Of a stretch of 64,000 nucleotides of DNA, positions 25,015-33,051 are shown piece by piece. The translations under genes were made by a program, and so were the position numbers. This DNA comes from IDS-8 sp040902105 (GTDB lineage: Bacteria > Pseudomonadota > Gammaproteobacteria > Steroidobacterales > Woeseiaceae), in assembly GCA_040902105.1 (NCBI GenBank), contig JBBDXW010000015.1, positions 1 through 64,000 on the forward strand. The letters run 5' to 3'. Every line of letters begins with the position of its first letter. The first letter of the stretch is position 1. Below the pieces are notes generated by a model. The model was not told the origin of the DNA and made no database searches. It worked only from the letters and a program-made list of their open reading frames with translations.

Positions 25015-27291
25015 TTACTGCGCGCCGAATTCGTAGGTCGCGCGCAACCCGTACGTCCGGAACGACGGTTCGAGGATCAACCCGCCGGTGTTCGCCTTCT
25101 CGTAGGCATTCGTAAAGTAGTTGCTGTCGAACAGGTTCTCCGCATACGCCACCAGTGACAGGTTGTCCCGTTGCACACCGATGCGCAGATTGAAGAAATC
25201 GTAGCTCGGCACCTCCCACGGAAAGCCCGATTGAACCATCGCGCTGGTCGTTGCGCGGATCTCGTCGCGATAGTTCCACTCGCCGCGGATGTAGCCGTCC
25301 CACGACTCGTTCAGGGCGAAACCGTACTCGGCATCCGCCGCCAGGGTCCACCTGGGTGAGTTCGGTATGGTCTGGCCGTCGAGAACCCGGTTCTGGCCGT
25401 CGATCAAGGCAGTAAACCGGTCGAATTTCGCATTGAGATAGCCGACGCTGAAATTGACCAGCAGGTTGTCGCTGAGCAGGGCGGCCGCCGACAGTTCCGC
25501 CCCCTTCGACGTTGCCGCCTCCGCATTGTCGGTGCCGCCGAACAGAACGAAGTTGCCGTCTTCGTCGATAAGGTTTTCCTGGAAGGCGACTTGCAGGTCC
25601 TCCCAGTCCATGTAGAAAACGGCGGCATCCAGGCGCAGTCTGTCGTTCAGCAGGCCGGCCTTCAAGCCAACTTCATAATTCCACAGGGTCTCCGGGTCAA
25701 ACGACTCCCTCTCGGGATCCGGCGCAATCTGCACTCCTCCGGATTTGAAGCCTTTGGAGACGGTTCCATAGAAAGTGAGGTTGTCGTTTGCGGTATAGGT
25801 GAGCGCCAGGCGCGGGGAAAAGTCCGTGAAGGTATCCTCGACGGACAAAACCGTAACCAGGACACCGGAAAAGCCCACGATATCGGCGCTGATCTTCTCT
25901 TCGCTGTATCGGCCGCCGACCGCTGCGCTCAGCTTGTCGGTCAATTCGTACTCGACCTGTCCGAACAACGCCAGGTAATCGGATTCGTTCGTCGAGTCTT
26001 CCCGATCGATTAGAAAGCCGTTCGGCAAGCCGAAGATCTCTTCCTCTCCGACTAGGGTGCGGTTGAAGGAAGATCCCTTGTCGTGCGCATACAGGAAACC
26101 GGCGTTCCATTTCCAACGGTCGTCACCGCTGTTCTGCAGGCGGAATTCCTGACTGTAGCTTTCCTGCTCGAGGTTGCGATACTCGTGGAAGTAATCCAGG
26201 CTTCCGCCGTCGATATCGCCGTTCAGGAAGAGATCGGAATTGATATAGCCGCTGACGCTGGTCAACAGCAGGTCGGAAAACTCGTAGTCGACTTTAATGA
26301 CGCCGTTCCTGAAAGCCGTGCCGACATCCTGCGGACGATTGAAATTCACTTTGGTGCGGTTGTCCGGGTAGAAGCCGACCGTGTCTATCGGGGGATCGCT
26401 GTCCCCGTCGCCGTCGCGGTCGGGAAACAGGCCGGCGTACAGGACACCGCCGGAAAAAGTATCGAATACTCCGGAGGGCACACCCTCGCGCATGCCCACA
26501 TTCTCGGTCACATATTGCCACGTGGTGTCGATGGTCAGGCTTTCGGTTGGCGTGTAACGAATCAATGCCTTGGCATACTGGTAGTCAAAATCGTTTCCGC
26601 CGCCGATGGGATGCACGTTCTCGATGTACCCGTCCGACTGCTGGTGCTTCAGGTTGAGGCGCACCGCCAGCGTGTCCTCGACGAGCGGCACGTTCACGAC
26701 GCCTTGAGCGTCTATGGTGTCGTAGCTGGAGTAGTCGGCCATCAGGGAACTGTAAAAATCGTTACCGGGCTTGATAGAAGTCATGCTGATTCCCCCGCCC
26801 AGGGCATTCCTGCCGAAATACGTCGCCTGCGGTCCGCGGAGAATTTCGATGCGCTCCACGTCCATGATAGGTGGATTGATGGTGCTTCCGGCAACGCTGA
26901 AATCATCGATGTAGAAGCCGGTCGTGGAGCTGCCGACGAAACCCAGGAAATTGGTGATGCCCCGGATACTGACCTGCTTGTACGACTTGGCTCCGTTGGT
27001 TATGACGCTCGCATTGGGCGTGCGCGTGATGTAATCCGCGATGTCGGCGAACATGTTCTTTTCGATGGTGTCGGTCGTGAATGCCGAGATGCTGATGGGG
27101 ACATCCTGGAGGTTCTCCTCGCGCCGTTGCGACGTGACGATGATTTCCTCGATGCCCGCAGCGTCCTGCTGCGCCGCCGCCGTGTCCGGAACCGCCAGTG
27201 CAACGAGCACCCCGGGGAATAATCCCATTGCCAGCCTGATGGAGGCGGATAGAGCCCGCGTATTCGACGTAACTTTTCGCTCGGTCTGCAT
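25015..27291 (-). CDS. TonB-dependent outer-membrane receptor
   Basis: A 758-residue receptor. A Sec signal (cleavage near AAAQQ) precedes the TonB box (IEEIIVTSQRREE), a plug with VSIRGI and IEILRGPQATYFGRNALGG, and a barrel ending in YEFGAQ. The sequence is of the broad receptor family often found with catabolic genes in Gram-negative bacteria (AxyR/IroN-like plug wording). It stands convergent to the tannase-family operon (40 bp between stops). Site f lies 106 bp upstream, linking it to the same candidate regulon as the first receptor. Ligand unknown; an organic nutrient is favoured by the neighbours. Confidence 0.93.
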   Translation of the reverse strand: MQTERKVTSNTRALSASIRLAMGLFPGVLVALAVPDTAAAQQDAAGIEEIIVTSQRREENLQDVPISISAFTTDTIEKNMFADIADYITRTPNASVITNGAKSYKQVSIRGITNFLGFVGSSTTGFYIDDFSVAGSTINPPIMDVERIEILRGPQATYFGRNALGGGISMTSIKPGNDFYSSLMADYSSYDTIDAQGVVNVPLVEDTLAVRLNLKHQQSDGYIENVHPIGGGNDFDYQYAKALIRYTPTESLTIDTTWQYVTENVGMREGVPSGVFDTFSGGVLYAGLFPDRDGDGDSDPPIDTVGFYPDNRTKVNFNRPQDVGTAFRNGVIKVDYEFSDLLLTSVSGYINSDLFLNGDIDGGSLDYFHEYRNLEQESYSQEFRLQNSGDDRWKWNAGFLYAHDKGSSFNRTLVGEEEIFGLPNGFLIDREDSTNESDYLALFGQVEYELTDKLSAAVGGRYSEEKISADIVGFSGVLVTVLSVEDTFTDFSPRLALTYTANDNLTFYGTVSKGFKSGGVQIAPDPERESFDPETLWNYEVGLKAGLLNDRLRLDAAVFYMDWEDLQVAFQENLIDEDGNFVLFGGTDNAEAATSKGAELSAAALLSDNLLVNFSVGYLNAKFDRFTALIDGQNRVLDGQTIPNSPRWTLAADAEYGFALNESWDGYIRGEWNYRDEIRATTSAMVQSGFPWEVPSYDFFNLRIGVQRDNLSLVAYAENLFDSNYFTNAYEKANTGGLILEPSFRTYGLRATYEFGAQ

Positions 27292-27396
27292 GATGTTCCC
27301 CCACCCGCTCCGGTTGCGCAGCTCGTTTCGGGCACTGCGTAACGGGAAATTAGCGGGAAACTAGCACGCATTAAATGCCGGCGGACGATGAATTCT

Positions 27397-27413
27397 GTTG
27401 CGATAACTGCAAC
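27397..27413. promoter_or_regulatory. palindromic operator candidate, site f
   Basis: Exact GTTGC-N7-GCAAC, 106 bp upstream of the second TonB receptor start at 27291. It is the rightmost copy found. Confidence 0.65.
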
Positions 27414-27481
27414 CTCGCTGTGCTGCATCGGGTAGGCCATCGCTCCCCGGGTGAACGCAGCCGCGAGGCGGTCGGAATCAG

Positions 27482-27515
27482 AAAAAAGCCCCTCGCACCG
27501 TGCGGTGCGAGGGGC
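27482..27515 (-). terminator. rho-independent terminator of the lipoprotein gene
   Basis: A perfect 12-bp stem GCCCCTCGCACC / GGTGCGAGGGGC with a 4-base loop, followed on the minus strand by six T (27487-27482). It lies 38 bp after the stop of the gene ending at 27554. Confidence 0.85.
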
Positions 27516-27553
27516 ATCGAGCCAGTGCCGGCGCCCAGTGTCACCGGCTGTAA

Positions 27554-29464
27554 TCACGGCTCGAGGAGATAGACGCCAATCTTGTAAGCCGTGAACACGT
27601 TGCTCGCCGCATCGTAATGACCGCGCGCATGCATCGAGCGCGCGGCGGTCGCGCCGTCGAGCTCCAGCGTAAGGGCTTCGACAAACTCGCTGAAGTCCGC
27701 GTACAGCTGCAGGCTGTCCCGCGTTGCAATCGTGAACACCATGCGTCCCGTTTCGCGAGGCCGGATCAGCGTGCTCGAAGCGAGCGTCGTCAGGTCGATC
27801 ACGACGGGGCCCTGTTTGATGTAATGGCGCTGATCGATGTCCGGATTGCCGTTGTCGAGCACCAATCCCTCGCTTTCCATGCTGAGGAACGGCGCATGCG
27901 TGCCGTCGGAACCCCAGCCGACGCCGAGCGCGCTGCGCACGTCGCTGAAATCGACCAGCGTGCGGCCGTCGAAGTCGGCCGGCGCGCTGCCGAACGCGCT
28001 GGGGAAACCGTACACAAACACCGGTCTGCCCGCCGCCTGGTCTGATAGGGACAGGTCGCCGGTGGATACTTCGTAGTCGTCGGGATCGGCATCGAACTCC
28101 GGGCTGACGCCGGTGCCGTCGAAGTCGAATATGCCGACGCGGCGCCGGTCGATCGCATGCAGTTCGATGTTCACCTGTCCGGGATTGACAGACTGCACGA
28201 TTCCGGAGAGGTGCGTCGGGCTCATGCGCACCGCACCCGCTGTGGCGTCGATGGCGATGCGGTCGCTGTTGCTGTCGGCTACGACACCGCGCACCGTCAC
28301 CTGCTGTCCGATGGAGATATCTGCGGTAGTCAAAAGCAGGTCCGGAGCGCCGGTCTTGAACACCTTGGTCTCCGGCCCGATCGTGACCACGACGTCGTCG
28401 TGAAAGAACGCGGCCGCGTCGCGCGGGATGACGGTCGCTCCGCGCACGATCAGCTGGTCGCCTTCGCGGGCGATCACGTTGCCCTTAACCGCGTCACGGC
28501 CGCTGCCGGGAACGCTCTCGCCTGCAAGGACGAGTGCGGCGGTCAATTCCCGCGCCGCAACGTCCAATGCGCCTTGCGCGACGGTCAGGGTGCCGGCCCC
28601 GGCCGCCTCCAGGGCACGCAGGCCCTCTAGCCCGAGCCACGCGTCACCATCGACTTCGAACTCCGTCTCCTCCGTGACATGCACTTGCACGCGGCCGAAG
28701 TCGCCGACGCGGTCGAAGAACGGGCGCAGCGCGACCGTGTAGGTCATCGCTGCTTCGTCGGCTTCGATGAAGACGCCGCGAAGACGAATGTCCTTGCTGT
28801 CGACCGGATCGATCTCGGCCAGCATGAACGGCTCCGCGGCGGCGATAGCCGGCGTCGGCGCAATGTCCACCGTGTGCGATGCGGCGAGATCGAAATCGAC
28901 TGTCAGCAATGCCGGCAGCCCGCGCGTGATTACCAGGCCATCGCGCTCGGCGAGCACGACGCGCACTTCCACGCGCTGCAGCGGATTGCCATCCATGTCG
29001 ACGACGGTCGCGGCCTTCGCGCTGCCGTCCGCTTCGACGAACACTTCGGCGGCGCTGTAATCCAGCGCGATCGTTCCGGCGACGTAGGTGCCGGGCGGAA
29101 CGCTGGCTGCCGTCACGATTTCCGTCAGGTCGACATAACCGGCGAAATCGATGCGTGTGCTTTGCGGCAGTACTTCCACCACGGCGCCGTTCGCCCGCTC
29201 GAGTTCGAGCGAGACGACGTCGACGGTGTAACTGAGGAAGTCGCCGTCTGCATCGGTAAGCCCGAGCAGCAGGGTGCCGCATTCGCCGGCTGTCGAGGGG
29301 TCGCCCGGAATGCATTGCATCGCTGCCGGATTTCCGCCGGCCTTCGTTGCCGACCCGCCGCCTCCGCAGGCGCCCAGGAACAAAGTCAGAATCAGTAGCG
29401 CCGCTACGGTCCAGGTTGCTCCGCAACCCGCTCCGCGCGGCAAGCCGTCGTTTGAAAGTGTCAT
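27554..29464 (-). CDS. DUF4382/DUF5666-type lipoprotein
   Basis: A 636-residue putative lipoprotein. The ATG at 29464 is chosen because AAGGAG stands 6 bases upstream; the lipobox LGAC places the lipidated Cys at 33, followed by a Gly run. Residues about 60-210 resemble DUF4382 (GTLLLGLTDADGDF, VDVVSLELERANG), and the rest is a series of beta-rich DUF5666-like repeats with V-x-G-x-V..D patterns. Such proteins sit in the outer membrane facing the periplasm or surface; function is unknown. A good terminator follows. Upstream, the 29532-29636 repeat cluster separates it from the divergent sigma-factor operon. Confidence 0.75.
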   Translation of the reverse strand: MTLSNDGLPRGAGCGATWTVAALLILTLFLGACGGGGSATKAGGNPAAMQCIPGDPSTAGECGTLLLGLTDADGDFLSYTVDVVSLELERANGAVVEVLPQSTRIDFAGYVDLTEIVTAASVPPGTYVAGTIALDYSAAEVFVEADGSAKAATVVDMDGNPLQRVEVRVVLAERDGLVITRGLPALLTVDFDLAASHTVDIAPTPAIAAAEPFMLAEIDPVDSKDIRLRGVFIEADEAAMTYTVALRPFFDRVGDFGRVQVHVTEETEFEVDGDAWLGLEGLRALEAAGAGTLTVAQGALDVAARELTAALVLAGESVPGSGRDAVKGNVIAREGDQLIVRGATVIPRDAAAFFHDDVVVTIGPETKVFKTGAPDLLLTTADISIGQQVTVRGVVADSNSDRIAIDATAGAVRMSPTHLSGIVQSVNPGQVNIELHAIDRRRVGIFDFDGTGVSPEFDADPDDYEVSTGDLSLSDQAAGRPVFVYGFPSAFGSAPADFDGRTLVDFSDVRSALGVGWGSDGTHAPFLSMESEGLVLDNGNPDIDQRHYIKQGPVVIDLTTLASSTLIRPRETGRMVFTIATRDSLQLYADFSEFVEALTLELDGATAARSMHARGHYDAASNVFTAYKIGVYLLEP

Positions 29465-29531
29465 GTTGGTCTCCTTCCCAAGAGCACAGTCGCTCAAGTC
29501 ATACAACGCCGCTGCCGCCCCCCGGTTGACA

Positions 29532-29636
29532 CGGGGACAGTGACCTTTCCGAAAAGGGGGACCGAAAAGGGGGACAGTGACCTTTTTCCGAGGAAAAGGT
29601 CACTGTCCCCTTTTTGGGGGAAAGGTCACTGTCCCC
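29532..29636. repeat. inverted cluster of GGGGACAGTGACC repeats
   Basis: Two forward copies (about 29533-29549 and 29568-29588) and two reverse copies (about 29592-29611 and 29618-29636) of GGGGACAGTGACCTTTTCC. The middle two form an almost perfect 24-bp stem with a 2-base centre. It lies between the divergent lipoprotein and sigma-factor genes, so transcripts or supercoiling could form a cruciform or hairpin there. The same core appears in the signal sequence at 23366. Confidence 0.85.
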
Positions 29637-29715
29637 TTGCTGGGGCGTGTCAACCGCGTGGTGCCGGGCGCGTTACAGGAGCGAGGGATAACGCGGAAAC
29701 AGGAAGGTGTCGGGT

Positions 29716-30324
29716 ATGAGCGCCATTGCGGCGAGTTTTGCGGTATCGTCGGCCCACAATACGAATACGGGGGTCGGGGCGCTGCAACGCGAACGGGAAC
29801 TGAACCGGTTCTTGATGGACGTTGAGAAACGTGCGTTGCGCATCGCCGAGATTTCCGTGCGCGATCGCGACGACGCGATGGACATCGTGCAGGACGCCAT
29901 GATCAAACTGGCGCGAAAGTATTCGAACCGTGGCGCCAGTGAGTGGCCGCCGTTGTTTTACCGCATCCTGCAGAACGGCGTGCGCGACTGGCACCGGAGA
30001 CGCTCCGTGCGGAACCGGGTGATCGCCTGGATCGGAGGCGCGGCCGGCGACGACGAAGCGCCAGACCCGATAGCCGCCGCCGCGGACCCCGACGGCCGCA
30101 CGCCGGAGCAGCAGTTGCAATCGCGCGAGGCGATGCAATCGCTCGAACGCGCGCTCCGCGTCCTGCCGCTGCGCCAGCGCGAGGCATTCATGCTGCGCAC
30201 GTTCGAAGGCCTCGACGTTGCGGCCACCGCACTGGCAATGAGCTGCACCGAAGGCAGCGTCAAGACACATTACTCCCGCGCCGTACACGCGCTGCGGGAG
30301 TCACTTGGAGACCACTGGCAATGA
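29716..30324 (+). CDS. RNA polymerase sigma factor (ECF type)
   Basis: A 202-residue sigma-70-family protein. Region 2 (about 25-95) contains DAMDIVQDAMIKLARKY and the promoter-melting DWHRRRSVRNR; region 4 (about 130-190) has LPLRQREAFMLRTFEG..A..M..TEGSVKTHYSRAVHALR, a clear helix-turn-helix. The ATG at 29716 has AGGAAGG 8 bases upstream; a GTG at 29707 is possible. It overlaps the next gene by ATGA, typical for sigma/anti-sigma pairs. Likely controls an envelope stress or its own operon. A linker with DPDGRTPEQQLQSREA joins the two regions. Confidence 0.9.
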   Translation: MSAIAASFAVSSAHNTNTGVGALQRERELNRFLMDVEKRALRIAEISVRDRDDAMDIVQDAMIKLARKYSNRGASEWPPLFYRILQNGVRDWHRRRSVRNRVIAWIGGAAGDDEAPDPIAAAADPDGRTPEQQLQSREAMQSLERALRVLPLRQREAFMLRTFEGLDVAATALAMSCTEGSVKTHYSRAVHALRESLGDHWQ

Positions 30325-30719
30325 AAGAGCCCGACAAAACTGACGACACGAGCGATGACGGACGCCTGGCGGAACGCGCCCGGCAGCTGTTCGACGAAAG
30401 CGTGCGCGAGCTCGACGCCGAAACCCTGTCACGGCTGAACCGCAGCCGACACAACGCGCTCGCCGAATTGAAATCGGGCAGCACCGATCTCCGATGGCTC
30501 CGCTGGACGCCCGCCGCCGCGGTTGCGGCCGCTGCAGTGGCCGCTGTCGTCGTCTGGCGAGCGCCAGACCTCGACCAACTTCCGTCGGACGTCGCATCGG
30601 ATTTCGAAATGCTGCTGGCCGAGGAAGAACTCGAAATGCTCGAGGACCTCGAGTTCTACCGCTGGCTGGCGCTGGACGAGACAGCCGAAGAGACGGGCGC
30701 GGATGACCACGTCGGCTGA
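30321..30719 (+). CDS. putative anti-sigma factor (DUF3619-like, single TM)
   Basis: A 132-residue protein beginning in the ATGA overlap with the sigma gene. A charged N-terminal helix (about 15-50, RARQLFDESVRELDAETLSRLNRSR) is followed by one transmembrane segment (about 62-80, TPAAAVAAAAVAAVVVW) and an acidic periplasmic tail with E-E-E-L-E-M-L-E-D-L-E-F-Y-R-W-L. Position, topology and the sequence of the N-terminal helix fit DUF3619-type partners that inhibit the sigma factor from the inner membrane. No zinc-binding HxxxCxxC motif is seen, so it is not a ZAS-type anti-sigma. Confidence 0.7.
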   Translation: MKEPDKTDDTSDDGRLAERARQLFDESVRELDAETLSRLNRSRHNALAELKSGSTDLRWLRWTPAAAVAAAAVAAVVVWRAPDLDQLPSDVASDFEMLLAEEELEMLEDLEFYRWLALDETAEETGADDHVG

Positions 30720-30972
30720 CAGACGCAAGGCGGCAGGCCGGCTACGGTTCGTGCTGCTCGGTCTCGCGGCCGGCAGTTGCTGCGTGCTGGCGGCGGACGA
30801 GCCGCTGCCGGACGCCGCGTTCCTCGAGTATCTCGGCAGCTGGGAGGGGTCGGATGAAGACTGGCTGCTGTTCGAAAAGGCAGCTCGCGACCCGGCCCCG
30901 AGTGACGATAACGAACGGAGCGATCCTGAACCCGAAGGTGAAGCATCGCCGGAGTCGGAAAATGAACGTTAA
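30703..30972 (+). CDS. small exported acidic protein of the sigma operon
   Basis: An 89-residue protein overlapping the anti-sigma stop by 17 bp. The N-terminus is a Sec signal (LRFVLLGLAAGSCCVLA, cleavage near LAADEP). The mature part is short and acidic with EYLGSWEGSDEDWLLFE and a low-complexity tail rich in Glu, Pro, Ser and Asp. I do not recognise a named family beyond the usual small protein that sits between the DUF3619-type and DUF3106 genes in similar operons. It ends 11 bp inside the next gene. A partner of the DUF3106 protein in sensing is a guess from position only. Confidence 0.65.
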   Translation: MTTSADRRKAAGRLRFVLLGLAAGSCCVLAADEPLPDAAFLEYLGSWEGSDEDWLLFEKAARDPAPSDDNERSDPEPEGEASPESENER

Positions 30973-31453
30973 AGCGAATTTGCGGCAAAGTGTTTTCGTG
31001 CTCCTCGCAGCACTGGCTCTGGCGTGGAGCGCGCACGCCCTCGCCCGGGACGAAGCGGTTTCCTGGGACAGCCTGAGCGACGAACAACGCCAGGTACTCG
31101 AACGCTTCGAGGAGACCTGGGACGCGCTCGAACCGGAGCGACAGGCGCGGCTCGCCGCCGGCGCGTCGCGCTGGACATCGATGTCGGAAGCGGAACGGGA
31201 GAATGCCGCGGAACGCTTCCGCCGCTGGCAAGATTTGTCGCCAGAGGAGCGGGACGCTATTCGCGACCGCTACCAGGAGTTCCTGCAGATGTCGCCGGCG
31301 GAGCGCGATCGCGTCCGTGAGATGTTCAGGCGCTATCGCGAACTGCCCGTCGAACGGCGCCAGGAATTGCGCGAACGTTATCAGCGCATGACGCCGGAGC
31401 AGCGGCAACGGATGCGCGATCGCCTGCGCCAGAGACCGCGCGACCAGCGTTAG
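30962..31453 (+). CDS. exported DUF3106-domain protein
   Basis: A 163-residue protein with a Sec signal (cleavage near ALARDE). The mature part is highly charged and helical, with repeated units of the form W-x-x-L-S/T-P/D-E-Q/E-R and repeated RERYQRM-type Arg/Glu stretches, characteristic of DUF3106. The low-complexity helices resemble CpxP/Spy/RcnB-like periplasmic binding proteins, so sequestration of a ligand or unfolded protein is plausible. It is the last gene in the overlapping unit sigma - anti-sigma - small protein - DUF3106, which suggests a sensor for the sigma factor. Confidence 0.8.
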   Translation: MNVKANLRQSVFVLLAALALAWSAHALARDEAVSWDSLSDEQRQVLERFEETWDALEPERQARLAAGASRWTSMSEAERENAAERFRRWQDLSPEERDAIRDRYQEFLQMSPAERDRVREMFRRYRELPVERRQELRERYQRMTPEQRQRMRDRLRQRPRDQR

Positions 31454-31463
31454 AAATTCCGCG

Positions 31464-31538
31464 CAGGAGCCCGCCATGCGGGCGACCGACCGCCTTTGCC
31501 GATGCCGCGCAGCTCGCCCGCAATGGCTAGCTCCTACG
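31464..31538. repeat. inverted pair of REP elements
   Basis: A forward REP (31464-31487, CAGGAGCCCGCCATGCGGGCGA) and a reverse REP (about 31507-31538, its complement GTAGGAGCTAGCCATTGCGG) face each other, a REPIN-like layout. They stand between the DUF3106 gene and a truncated gene fragment on the same strand, so the insertion or recombination point of that fragment coincides with the pair. Confidence 0.75.
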
Positions 31539-31818
31539 AAATAGCCAATCAGTCGCCGGTCTCTCGGAAATCACGCGGGTCGAAGGCGGATTCGTCGTCA
31601 TCGAGCGCGACAACCGGACCGGGGATTTCGGCGAGATCAAGCGGCTGGTCCACTTCAGCGATGACGCGTTGGCCGATGGCATCGTGACGCGCTCCGAGAA
31701 GAACCATTACGACCTGCTGCCGGATATCCATTCGACGAACGGATGGATTACCGACAAGCCGGAAGGGGTTGCCGTGACGCCGGCGGGCGATCTCTATGTC
31801 GTCGATTCGGTCGCGTAA
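31531..31818 (+). pseudogene. C-terminal remnant of a phytase-like esterase-domain protein
   Basis: The plus-strand frame opens after a stop inside the REP (31528-31530) and reads through a coherent protein end: GLSEITRVEGGFVVIERDN, then TGDFGEIKRLVHF, NHYDLLPDIHST, and GWITDKPEGVAVTPAGDLYV, stopping at 31816-31818. The V-I-E-R-D-N and K-P-E-G-V-A-V-T-P-x-G-x-L motifs match the closing beta-propeller blades of proteins annotated as esterase-like activity of phytase. No start codon and no upstream part remain, so it is a 5'-truncated relic cut off at the REP pair. Confidence 0.6.
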
Positions 31819-31861
31819 AGGGACCGTGCGGCCTGGAATGATCGTCTGCCACCGCGCCGTG

Positions 31862-32749
31862 TCAGTCGATATCATCCAGCAACGCGGCAAACGTTGCCGC
31901 GATGACGCCATAACCTGTGTGATTGGCGTGGATGTTCGGGCCGACAGGAGCGAGCGCGCACATGTAGGTCAGTTGACATAGCACCGCTACATTAAGCGGT
32001 ATCAGTAACGGACCCTCCGGAGTCGGGAAGGGCACCATCGTTGCAAAGTCGTCCGACAGGTACGCGTCCGCCACGTCGGCGACGGGAATGCCAAACGCGC
32101 CGTAAGTCAGGCCCAGAACGTCGTCATTGAAAATTCTCGCCAGTTCGGACGATTGAATGGCAAGAACCTGACCTGCCGGTCCCGTAAGCCAGGCAGCGAG
32201 GAACGTATTGTAATAGTTCATGCCAATGATGGGCGTTTCCGGATCCGCTGCTTCGCGCAACACGGAGAGGATGATGGGCAGATTGACGGAGACCTCAAAA
32301 AACGCGCCTTGAATGCAGGCGAAGTCGACATCCGTGCCGAGGATGCAGCCGGCCGACAGGATGTCGTTGACACCCATATCAATGGTGACGAGCTCAACAT
32401 TGTCCTTGTGTGCGTGCAGAAATCTGACAGCTTCGGCGAGCTGCGAGCCTTTCGAATAGGTGCAAATTCCGCCTGCCATCATCGTGGTTGTCGTCTCTCC
32501 GGGACAGCCGAACTTAACGAGGCGAACTTTGCGAAAGTGCGGTTCGATAATGTCAAACAACTGGTCCGCGTAGCCTTGGTTGGTTGGCTGATTCACGCCG
32601 GCGGCATCGGGTTGAATGCCCACTGACAACGACGTGCCAAGCGACACGTAGTAACGCACTCCATTGTTATCGGCTGCACTGAATGCCGGCGTGGCCAGGA
32701 TCAATATCGCCAGGCATCCGTACCACAACCTGCTGTTTCTGATGATCAT
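31862..32749 (-). CDS. exported SGNH/GDSL-type hydrolase
   Basis: A 295-residue protein with a Sec signal (cleavage near AFSAAD) and an AGGGAG ribosome site 7 bases before the ATG. SGNH blocks are visible: block I as YVSLGTSLSVG, with Thr where GDSL proteins have Asp but Ser kept; block II Gly in CPGETT; block III GVND; and block V as NIHANHTGY. The catalytic Ser and His are present, but the Asp of the usual D-x-H arrangement is replaced by Asn. This could weaken or abolish activity, although close relatives may tolerate it. Six cysteines suggest disulfides in the periplasm. Substrate unknown; lipase or carbohydrate esterase are possible. Confidence 0.85.
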   Translation of the reverse strand: MIIRNSRLWYGCLAILILATPAFSAADNNGVRYYVSLGTSLSVGIQPDAAGVNQPTNQGYADQLFDIIEPHFRKVRLVKFGCPGETTTTMMAGGICTYSKGSQLAEAVRFLHAHKDNVELVTIDMGVNDILSAGCILGTDVDFACIQGAFFEVSVNLPIILSVLREAADPETPIIGMNYYNTFLAAWLTGPAGQVLAIQSSELARIFNDDVLGLTYGAFGIPVADVADAYLSDDFATMVPFPTPEGPLLIPLNVAVLCQLTYMCALAPVGPNIHANHTGYGVIAATFAALLDDID

Positions 32750-33051
32750 TGTTCGTCTCCCTGGGTTTGCATTTTGAGCACCGGCTTTTTGCGCGCTATG
32801 GTGACGATCGCTGCCCGTCCCGGCCTGGTCGGGGTTTGCCCTTTAACTGTGGTATGCGTCAAGCATAGTAGATAACTCACTGGACTGCCTGACCGAGCAA
32901 ATACAATGCACCGTCTCAGACACCCCGTATATCGAACCGCTACTGATGCACTCCGCCAGCAACGATCAACCGGTTCCGCGATCCGTTACCGAACCCAGCG
33001 GATAGGCAAGCAGCCGTCATACATGGGATCTACAGCGCTCGTAATGGCCAA
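32750..33051. other. 302-bp gap without assignable feature
   Basis: It contains the promoter region of the SGNH hydrolase and the 3' side of the barrel-protein gene. I see no coding frame with family resemblance, no hairpin terminator and no exact island operator; a near match at 32767-32781 has one mismatch. Confidence 0.5.

Noticed and set aside
32767..32781. An eighth island operator (TTGC-N7-GCAC) before the SGNH hydrolase
   Set aside because: It has a mismatch in the conserved half-site, no flanking G/C match, and lies far outside the island and too close to the start.
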